This document shows, one piece after another, positions 57,491 to 64,000 of a stretch of DNA of 64,000 nucleotides. The stretch is from Streptomonospora alba (GTDB taxonomy: Bacteria > Actinomycetota > Actinomycetes > Streptosporangiales > Streptosporangiaceae), in the NCBI RefSeq assembly GCF_000826685.1, contig NZ_JROO01000019.1, positions 1-64,000 on the forward strand, written 5' to 3'. The position numbers and the translations under genes are program-made. The notes beneath the pieces were generated by a model. That model did no database searches, was not told the DNA's origin, and saw only the letters and a program-made list of their open reading frames with translations. The stretch's first letter is position 1. Each line of letters opens with the position of its first letter.

Positions 57491-60400
57491 GCGACGAGAA
57501 GCTGCTGGCCTACCTCAGAAAGGTGACCGGCGAACTGCACGAAGCCCGGCGGAAGCTGAAGGAGACCGCAGCATCGCCCGACGACCCGATCGCGGTGGTG
57601 GCGGCGAGCTGCCGCTTCCCCGGCGGCGTCGCCGGCCCTGAAGACCTCTGGGACCTGCTGGAGGGCGAGCGGGACGCCGTCTCCCGCTTCCCCGAGAACC
57701 GCGGCTGGCCCGCCGACCTGTTCTCGGCCGAGCCCGACGCCCCCGGAAAGGCCTCCACGGACCGCGGCGGGTTCCTGCACGACCCGGCCGGCTTCGACGC
57801 CGACGCCTTCGGAATCTCCCCCCGTGAGGCGACCGCCATGGACCCCCAGCAGCGCATCATGCTCGAACTCGCCTGGGAGGCGTTCGAACGGGCCGGAATC
57901 GCGCCCTCATCAGTGCGCGGCACACCCGCCGGCGTGTTCGTCGGCGGATGCTCGTTCCAGTACGAGGGCGACTACATCGACGCCCCCGAGGAACTGGGCG
58001 GCCACCTCCTCACCGGAAACGTCACCAGTGTGCTCTCGGGCCGCATCAGCTACGCGTTCGGACTGGAGGGCCCGGCCGTCACGCTGGACACCGGATGCTC
58101 GTCCGCGCTTGTCGCCATGCACCTGGCCGCGCGTTCACTGCGGCAGGGCGAGTGCTCCCTCGCGCTGGCCGGAGGCGTCGCGGTCATGTCCACGCCCGGG
58201 GTGTTCGTCGAGTTCAGTCGGCAGCGCGGGCTCGCGCCCGACGGCCGCTGCAAGTCGTTCGCGGCCGCCGCCGACGGCACCGGATGGAGCGAGGGCGGCG
58301 GATTCGTCCTGCTGGAGCGCCTCTCCGACGCCGAGGCGGCCGGCCATCCGGTCCTCGCGCTGGTCCGGGGCACCGCCACCAACCAGGACGGGGCGAGCAA
58401 CGGGCTGACCGCGCCCAACGGCCGCGCCCAGCGGCGGGTGATCCACCGAGCCGTGGAGGACGCCGGAGTGTCCCCCGACTCCGTGGACGTCGTAGAGGGC
58501 CACGGGACGGGGACCCCTTTGGGCGACCCGATCGAGGTCAACGCGCTCATGGAGACCTACGGCCGGGAGCGGCCCGCGAACCGGCCGCTGCGGCTGGGAT
58601 CGGTGAAGTCCAACATCGGCCACACCCAGGCCGCCGCCGGCGTCGCCGGCGTGATCAAGACCCTGCTCTGCCTGGAGCGAGAGAAGCTGCCCAGGACTCT
58701 GCACGTCGACGCCCCCACACCGGAGGTCGACTGGAGCGAGGGCGGCGTGGCGCTGCTGAGCGAATCCGTCGCCTGGCCGCGTGGCGACCGGGTGCGGCGG
58801 GCCGGCGTCTCGGGCTTCGGCATCAGCGGCACCAACGCCCATGTGATCTTGGAAGAGGCTCCTCTGCCGGACACGGTGCCCGACGAAAGCACCGGCGACG
58901 CCGAGGACGCAGGCGATGCCGGGGACACACCGGGAGTCCCGCTTCCGTGGGTGCTGTCGGCCCGCAGCGAACAGGCGCTGCGGGGCCAGGCGGCACGGCT
59001 GTACGACCACGCCGCCGCGAGCGACGACTCCGTCCGCAGCATCGGATCCCTTCTGGCGACCACGCGCTCGTCGTTCGAGCACCGGGCCGTCGTCGTCGGC
59101 GCCGATCGCCGCGAGCTCCTGGAGGGGCTGGATCCGCTGCGTTCCGGCGGCTCGGCGCCGGCAGCCGCGACCGGTACCGCACAGACCCCGGCGGAGCCCG
59201 TCTTCGTCTTCCCCGGACAAGGCTCGCAGTGGCCCGCAATGGCGCGCGACCTGTTCGAATCCTCGCCGGTGTTCCGCAGGCGCGTCCAGGAGTGCGCCGA
59301 CGCCCTCGCCGACCATGTGGAGCGGTCGCCGATCGACGTCCTGCGCGCGGCTCCCGGCGGCCCCCCGGACGACCGCGTCGACGTGGTCCAGCCGGCGCTG
59401 TTCTCGGTGATGGTCGGTCTCGCCGCGGTATGGCGCTCCTACGGCGTCGAACCGGCGGCCGTGATCGGGCACTCGCAGGGGGAGATCGCTGCCGCCTGCG
59501 TCGCCGGAGCCCTGTCGCTGGAGGACGCAGCGCGCGTGGTGGGGATCCGCTCCCGAGCCCTGCTGTCGCTCTCGGGCACCGGGGGGATGCTGTCGCTTGG
59601 CCTGCCGGCCGAGGAGGCCCGCGACCTGGTGGACCGATGGGAGGACCGGCTCTGCCTGGCCGCGGTGAACAGCCCCTACGACACCGTGGTCTCCGGCGAT
59701 CCCGAGGCGCTCGGCGAGCTGCAGGCGGCCGCCGCCGCGCGGGGGGCGCGCGCCCGGATGGTGGCGGTCGATTACGCCTCCCACTCGCCCCATGTCGAGC
59801 GCATCCGCGAACCGCTCCTGCGCGACCTGGCGGGAATCCGACCCGCCGACTGCGATGTGTCCTTCTTCTCGACGGTGACGGGCGACCGGTTCGACACGGC
59901 GGATGCGGACGGGGGCTACTGGTTCCGCAATCTGCGCGAGCCGGTACGCCTGGACGCGGCCGCCCAGGCGGCTCACCGGAGCGGACTCGCGACGTTCATC
60001 GAGGTCAGCCCGCACCCGGTGCTCACCCTTCCGCTGCAGCAGGCTCTGCCCGAGGCCGACGTCCTCGGCACGCTCCGCCGGGACGAGCCCGGCCCCCGGC
60101 GGTTCCTGCTGTCACTCGGCGAGGCCTACGCCGCGGGGGCGGACGTGGACTGGTCGGCCGCGTTCGGGGAGACGGCGGGCAGGCGGGGCTCGCTGCCCAC
60201 CTACGCCTTCCACCGGCGCAGCTACTGGCTACCGCCGCGCCGGGCGGCGGCTGCGGAGGCGCCCGACCGCATCGGGTCGTGGACCTACCGGCCCTCGTGG
60301 AGGGCGGTATCGGAGTCCGGGGAACCGGCCCGGGGCCTGTGGCTGCTGCTCACCGCTCCCGAGGCGGACGCGGAGCCGGTCGCGTCGGCCCTGGTCCGGT

Positions 60401-62199
60401 CGGGAGCCGACGCGCTCCGCGTGGAGGTGGAACCCGCGCCGGACCGGGGCGCCCTCGCCGAGCGGCTGCGCGTGGCCGCGGACGGCCGCGAGGTCGCGGG
60501 GGTGCTGTCCCTGCTGGCGGACGCCGACGCCGGCGGCGACGGCGGCCTGGACCGGGGCTCCGTACCCGACGCTGTCCTGGGCACGGTCACCGCATACCAG
60601 GCGCTGGGCGACGCCGGAATCGAGTCTCCCCTGTGGTGCGTGACGCGCGCGGCCTTCTCTGTGGGGGCCGGCGACCCCCCGCCCCGCCCCGGGCAGACGA
60701 TGATCTGGGGTCTGGGCGCCTCACTCGAGGCCGAGCGGCCCGAACGCCCGGTCGGGCTGCTGGATCTGGCCGCCGACGCCGGGCCGCGCGAACTGGACCG
60801 TATGGCCGCGACGGTGCCCCGGACGAGCGAGCGGCGGTGCGCCGTGCGTCCGGAGGGCGGGTTCGTCCGCCGCCTGGTGCGCGCCCCCCTGACAGCCGCC
60901 GAGGCGCAGATCACCGAGGGGACGGTGCTGATCACCGGAGGGCTCGGAGGACTCGGCGGCCGACTGGCCCGCCGCCTCGTCCGGGGCGGGGCCCGCCGCC
61001 TCTTGCTGCTCGGCCGCCGGGGCATGGACACGCCCGGCGCCGACGCGCTGTGCGAGGAGCTGACCGGGCTCGGCGCCACGGTGGCGGTGCGTGCGTGCGA
61101 CGCAGCGGACCGCTCGGCGCTGGCCGAGGTGATCGGGGAGATCCCCGAGGAGCATCCCCTGACCGCTGTCGTCCACGCCGCGGGGGTCCTCGGCGACGCT
61201 CCCGCCGACCGGCTCGGCCCGGACGCGCTTCATCCGGTGCTGTCCGCCAAAGCGGCGTCGGCCTGGAACCTCCACGAGCTCACCCGCGACTCGCCGATCG
61301 CGGCCTTCGTGCTGTTCTCCTCGGTAGGAGCCGTCCTCGGCTCCGCAGGCCAGGCGAACTATGCGGCCGCGAGCGCCTTCCTGGACGGCCTCGCCGCGCA
61401 CCGCAGGGCCCGCGGACTGCCCGCCACCTCCATCGGGTGGACGGTCCTGCAGGGCTCGGGAATGCTCGGCCCCGACGCCGAGCGGTGGTTCAGCGCACGC
61501 GGCGCGGCCCCGCTCGAACCGGACGCGGCGTTCGAGGCCCTGGGCCGGGCGGTCGCAACGGGCGAAGCCCACGTGGTGGTCGGCGACATCGAGTGGGGGC
61601 CGTTCACCGCCCCGGACGGCATCGCCGCGCCGGGGCCGCTGCTCGACGAGATCCCCGAGGCCGCCCGAACGGGCGCCGAAGAAGGCGCCCAGCAGCGACG
61701 GGAACTGCCCGCGGACCGGGACGAGGCCGTGGGCCGCCTGCGTGAGCTCGTGGCGGAGCAGGTCGCCGCAGCCCTCGGCCACGAGCACGGGGCGGCGGTA
61801 CCCGCGAACCGGCCGCTTCGGGAACTGGGCCTGGACTCGGTGACGTCGGTCGCGCTGCGCAACCGCCTCGGCTCCGCCTGCGGTGTGCGCCTCCCGGTCA
61901 CCCTCGCCTTCGACCACCCCTCGGTCGCCGCGATCGCCGACTACCTCTACGGCGAACTGGCGCCGGACACCTCCTCCGACGCCGCAGCCGAACTCGAACG
62001 GCTGGAGAGCCTCCTGGCCTCCGGGGGCGAGCTGCGGAGCGCCCTACTGGAACGGCTCCGCTCGACGCTGTGGAGATGGGACCGCGCCGATCCCGCCGCG
62101 AGCGGTGTCGACCGCGCCGGCGACCTGAGCGAGGCGACCGACGACGAGATGTTCGCGATGCTCGACAACGAACTGGGAACCGCGCATGACAGCCAATGA
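57487..62199 (+). CDS. Modular type I polyketide synthase, module 3 (KS-AT-KR-ACP)
   Basis: A 1570-residue single-module protein from ATG 57487, coupled to the previous gene. The N-terminal coiled coil ([20 protein letters not shown]) is a class 1 docking domain. KS has DTGCSSAL with Cys204 intact. AT has RVDVVQP, GHSQGE (Ser663) and YASH (763-766), so methylmalonyl-CoA. The KR (about 1145-1330) has TGGLGGLG, an LGD at the B-type position and Tyr1292, but its YAAAN motif reads YAAAS (Ser1296) and the usual GWGxW reads GWTVLQ, so activity is probable but not certain. ACP serine is Ser1451 (GLDSVTS). A C-terminal helical docking tail follows. It overlaps the next gene by 14 bp. Confidence 0.95.
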   Translation: MSDEKLLAYLRKVTGELHEARRKLKETAASPDDPIAVVAASCRFPGGVAGPEDLWDLLEGERDAVSRFPENRGWPADLFSAEPDAPGKASTDRGGFLHDPAGFDADAFGISPREATAMDPQQRIMLELAWEAFERAGIAPSSVRGTPAGVFVGGCSFQYEGDYIDAPEELGGHLLTGNVTSVLSGRISYAFGLEGPAVTLDTGCSSALVAMHLAARSLRQGECSLALAGGVAVMSTPGVFVEFSRQRGLAPDGRCKSFAAAADGTGWSEGGGFVLLERLSDAEAAGHPVLALVRGTATNQDGASNGLTAPNGRAQRRVIHRAVEDAGVSPDSVDVVEGHGTGTPLGDPIEVNALMETYGRERPANRPLRLGSVKSNIGHTQAAAGVAGVIKTLLCLEREKLPRTLHVDAPTPEVDWSEGGVALLSESVAWPRGDRVRRAGVSGFGISGTNAHVILEEAPLPDTVPDESTGDAEDAGDAGDTPGVPLPWVLSARSEQALRGQAARLYDHAAASDDSVRSIGSLLATTRSSFEHRAVVVGADRRELLEGLDPLRSGGSAPAAATGTAQTPAEPVFVFPGQGSQWPAMARDLFESSPVFRRRVQECADALADHVERSPIDVLRAAPGGPPDDRVDVVQPALFSVMVGLAAVWRSYGVEPAAVIGHSQGEIAAACVAGALSLEDAARVVGIRSRALLSLSGTGGMLSLGLPAEEARDLVDRWEDRLCLAAVNSPYDTVVSGDPEALGELQAAAAARGARARMVAVDYASHSPHVERIREPLLRDLAGIRPADCDVSFFSTVTGDRFDTADADGGYWFRNLREPVRLDAAAQAAHRSGLATFIEVSPHPVLTLPLQQALPEADVLGTLRRDEPGPRRFLLSLGEAYAAGADVDWSAAFGETAGRRGSLPTYAFHRRSYWLPPRRAAAAEAPDRIGSWTYRPSWRAVSESGEPARGLWLLLTAPEADAEPVASALVRSGADALRVEVEPAPDRGALAERLRVAADGREVAGVLSLLADADAGGDGGLDRGSVPDAVLGTVTAYQALGDAGIESPLWCVTRAAFSVGAGDPPPRPGQTMIWGLGASLEAERPERPVGLLDLAADAGPRELDRMAATVPRTSERRCAVRPEGGFVRRLVRAPLTAAEAQITEGTVLITGGLGGLGGRLARRLVRGGARRLLLLGRRGMDTPGADALCEELTGLGATVAVRACDAADRSALAEVIGEIPEEHPLTAVVHAAGVLGDAPADRLGPDALHPVLSAKAASAWNLHELTRDSPIAAFVLFSSVGAVLGSAGQANYAAASAFLDGLAAHRRARGLPATSIGWTVLQGSGMLGPDAERWFSARGAAPLEPDAAFEALGRAVATGEAHVVVGDIEWGPFTAPDGIAAPGPLLDEIPEAARTGAEEGAQQRRELPADRDEAVGRLRELVAEQVAAALGHEHGAAVPANRPLRELGLDSVTSVALRNRLGSACGVRLPVTLAFDHPSVAAIADYLYGELAPDTSSDAAAELERLESLLASGGELRSALLERLRSTLWRWDRADPAASGVDRAGDLSEATDDEMFAMLDNELGTAHDSQ
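58381..58433 (+). repeat. 53-bp exact repeat shared with the next PKS gene (copy 1)
   Basis: Encodes the KS segment from NQDGASNGL into APNGRAQ. Identical at every base to 63089-63141. Confidence 0.85.
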
Positions 62200-64000
62200 G
62201 AACAGGCTTCGGGAGTACCTGAAGCAGACCGCCGCGGAGCTGCGGTCCGCCCGGGCGCGGCTGCGCGAGTTCGAGGAGCGCAGCCACGAGCCGATCGCGA
62301 TCGTCTCGGCGGCCTGCCGGTTTCCGGGCGGCGTGCGGTCGGCGAACGAGCTGTGGCGGATCGTCGAGGCCGGGCGCGACGTCGTCGGCCCGTTCCCCGC
62401 CGATCGGGGCTGGGACACCGCCTCCCTGTACGACCCCGACGGCGGGCGCCCCGGCACGACCTACGTCCGCGAAGGCGGATTCCTGGAGGACGTGGCGCTG
62501 TTCGACGCCGGCTTCTTCGACATCTCGCCGCGGGAGGCGACGTCGATGGATCCGCAGCAGCGGATCTTCCTCGAGACCTGCTGGGAGGCGTTCGAACAGG
62601 CCAGGATCGTCCCCGCGACGCTGCGCGGCACCTCCACGGGCGTTTACCTGGGCGCGACCGACCACGACTACGGCCGCGGGATCGCCCGGGTGCCCGAGCG
62701 GCTGCGCGGCAGCCTGCTGATCGGCCGCTCGGGTGCGGTCTCCGCCGGACGCGTCTCCTACGTCCTCGGGCTGGAGGGTCCGGCGGTCACCGTCGACACC
62801 ATGTGCTCCTCGTCGCTGGTCGCCCTGCACCTGGCGGCCGAGTCGCTGCGGCGCGACGAATGCACGATGGCGCTGGCCGGCGGAACCACGGTCATGTCCA
62901 CGCCCGAGGGTTTCATCGAGTTCAGCGCCCAGCAGGCACTCTCCCCCGACGGGCGCTGCCGCTCCTTCGGCGCCGGCGCCGAAGGCACCGGATGGTGCGA
63001 AGGCGCCGGCGTCGCGCTTCTCGAACGGCTCAGCGACGCGCGCCGCAACGGCCACCCCGTGCTGGCCGTGCTGCGGGGGAGCGCCGTCAACCAGGACGGG
63101 GCGAGCAACGGGCTGACCGCGCCCAACGGCCGCGCCCAGCGCCAGGTGATCAAGCAGGCGCTGAGCAACGCCAGGGTCGCCCCCGAGGAGGTGGACCTGG
63201 TCGAGGCGCACGGAACGGGGACGCCGCTGGGCGACCCCGTGGAAGCCCACGCCCTGATCGCCACCTACGGGCACGGGCGCGAAGACCGGCAGCCGCTGCG
63301 GCTGGGGTCGCTCAAGTCCAATCTCGGCCACGCCGCATCGGCGGCCGGAATCGGCGGTGTCATCAAGACGGTGATGGCACTGCAGAACCGCGTCCTGCCG
63401 CGGACCCTGTACGCCGACCCTCCTTCCTCCGCAATCGACTGGTCGGCGGGAAGCGTGGCACTGCTGACGGAGAACCTGCCGTGGGAGCACAACGGGCACC
63501 CCCGCCGGGCGGGGGTCTCCGCGTTCGGCGCGAGCGGCACCAACGCCCACGTGGTTCTGGAGGAGGCACCGCCGTCCGAGGAGCCGGCCCCGGCTTCCGC
63601 CGGCGTGCGGAGCGGCGGCGCCGGCGTCCTCGGCGCGGAGGCCCCGGTCACGTGGCTGCTGTCGGCCCGCAGCGAAGCCGCCTTGCGCGGCCAGGCCCGC
63701 CGGCTGGCCGATCACGCGGTACGGGCGCAGGACACCCGCCCCGCCGACATCGCGTGGTCGCTGATGCGCACGCGGACGACCTCCTTCGAGCACCGCGCCG
63801 CTGTCACCGGCGCCGACCGCGACGAGCTCCTCGCCGGCCTCGAAGAGCTGGCGACCGGCTCCCAGGGGCAGGGCCTCGTCTGCGGGCGCGTGCTAGGGGA
63901 CCCGGGGCGGCCCGTGTTCGTCTTCCCCGGCCAGGGAGCGCAGTGGCCCGGCATGGCACGGAGCCTGGCGGAGAGCTCGCCGGTCTTCGCGGCCGCGCTC
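62186..64000 (+). CDS. Modular type I polyketide synthase, module 4 start (partial, runs off window)
   Basis: Starts at ATG 62186 inside the end of the previous gene and stays open to the window edge (605 residues seen). The N-terminal docking coil [20 protein letters not shown] is followed by a complete KS (about residues 33-460) with Cys207 in [21 protein letters not shown] and KSNLGHAASAAG, then the KS-AT linker and the first residues of an AT ([18 protein letters not shown]). The AT specificity motifs and any reducing domains lie outside. The Met before the active-site Cys (TMCSSS) is a minor variation. Confidence 0.95.
   Translation, partial: MTANENRLREYLKQTAAELRSARARLREFEERSHEPIAIVSAACRFPGGVRSANELWRIVEAGRDVVGPFPADRGWDTASLYDPDGGRPGTTYVREGGFLEDVALFDAGFFDISPREATSMDPQQRIFLETCWEAFEQARIVPATLRGTSTGVYLGATDHDYGRGIARVPERLRGSLLIGRSGAVSAGRVSYVLGLEGPAVTVDTMCSSSLVALHLAAESLRRDECTMALAGGTTVMSTPEGFIEFSAQQALSPDGRCRSFGAGAEGTGWCEGAGVALLERLSDARRNGHPVLAVLRGSAVNQDGASNGLTAPNGRAQRQVIKQALSNARVAPEEVDLVEAHGTGTPLGDPVEAHALIATYGHGREDRQPLRLGSLKSNLGHAASAAGIGGVIKTVMALQNRVLPRTLYADPPSSAIDWSAGSVALLTENLPWEHNGHPRRAGVSAFGASGTNAHVVLEEAPPSEEPAPASAGVRSGGAGVLGAEAPVTWLLSARSEAALRGQARRLADHAVRAQDTRPADIAWSLMRTRTTSFEHRAAVTGADRDELLAGLEELATGSQGQGLVCGRVLGDPGRPVFVFPGQGAQWPGMARSLAESSPVFAAAL
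63089..63141 (+). repeat. 53-bp exact repeat shared with the previous PKS gene (copy 2)
   Basis: Second copy of 58381-58433, in the homologous KS position. Exact identity including third codon positions suggests recent duplication or gene conversion. Confidence 0.85.

Noticed and set aside
58090-58100. Possible inactive KS in module 3 (DTGCSSAL instead of DTACSSSL)
   Set aside because: The active-site Cys and both downstream His motifs are intact, so only the flanking residue differs.

Overview
The window is high-GC DNA typical of a filamentous actinomycete: dense G/C at third codon positions, many GTG starts, mycothiol- and PIM-related genes and a PASTA kinase. From memory, the order of the first 27 kb (PimB-like transferase, acyl-CoA ligase, glucokinase, PlsC, MacS, DAHP synthase, phosphofructokinase, PASTA kinase, thi genes) resembles the Streptomyces coelicolor SCO21xx region. 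Family cannot be fixed by eye; a Nocardiopsaceae-like genus is plausible. No tRNA, rRNA, CRISPR array, IS element or phage gene was recognised.

Positions 1-28.8 kb look like conserved chromosome. They hold an NlpC/P60 tail, a mycothiol-type DinB protein, a PIM mannosyltransferase, two acyl-CoA ligases, ROK glucokinase, a secreted alpha-amylase with a starch-binding domain, PlsC, an esterase, the sensor kinase MacS, DAHP synthase behind an aromatic leader-peptide attenuator, ThiI, phosphofructokinase, glycerol kinase behind a DasR-like palindrome, MacR, a PASTA Ser/Thr kinase, a TPP-riboswitch thiO-thiS-thiG operon, an Rv2175c-like DNA-binding protein and thiE. Strong GC-rich hairpins end several of these units.

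Positions 29.0-64.0 kb are the left part of a glycosylated modular type I polyketide cluster that continues past the right edge. Sugar genes encode a dTDP-glucose route: RfbA, RfbB, 2,3-dehydratase, C3 aminotransferase, C-methyltransferase and a 3,5-epimerase-family enzyme. This set matches the vancosamine-type logic (EvaA-D) and predicts a 3-amino-3-C-methyl-2,3,6-trideoxyhexose; a 4-ketoreductase is not in the window. An activator-dependent type glycosyltransferase and a sulfotransferase are co-directional with the aminotransferase. Self-protection is suggested by an ABC-2 exporter operon with its own two-component system and by a macrolide-inactivation-type glycosyltransferase. The PKS starts with a KSQ-AT-ACP loading module and three extension modules, then a fourth module cut by the window edge.

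Two shared DNA motifs tie the cluster together. CTAGGGG-like boxes occur, mostly in pairs, in four intergenic regions (32.27, 37.64, 41.94 and 44.50 kb). A separate three-half-site element (TGTCA, 11 nt, TGACA, 2 nt, TGTCA) lies before both putative resistance units, the ABC exporter and the MGT glycosyltransferase, and is a candidate target of the cluster's NarL-type response regulator.
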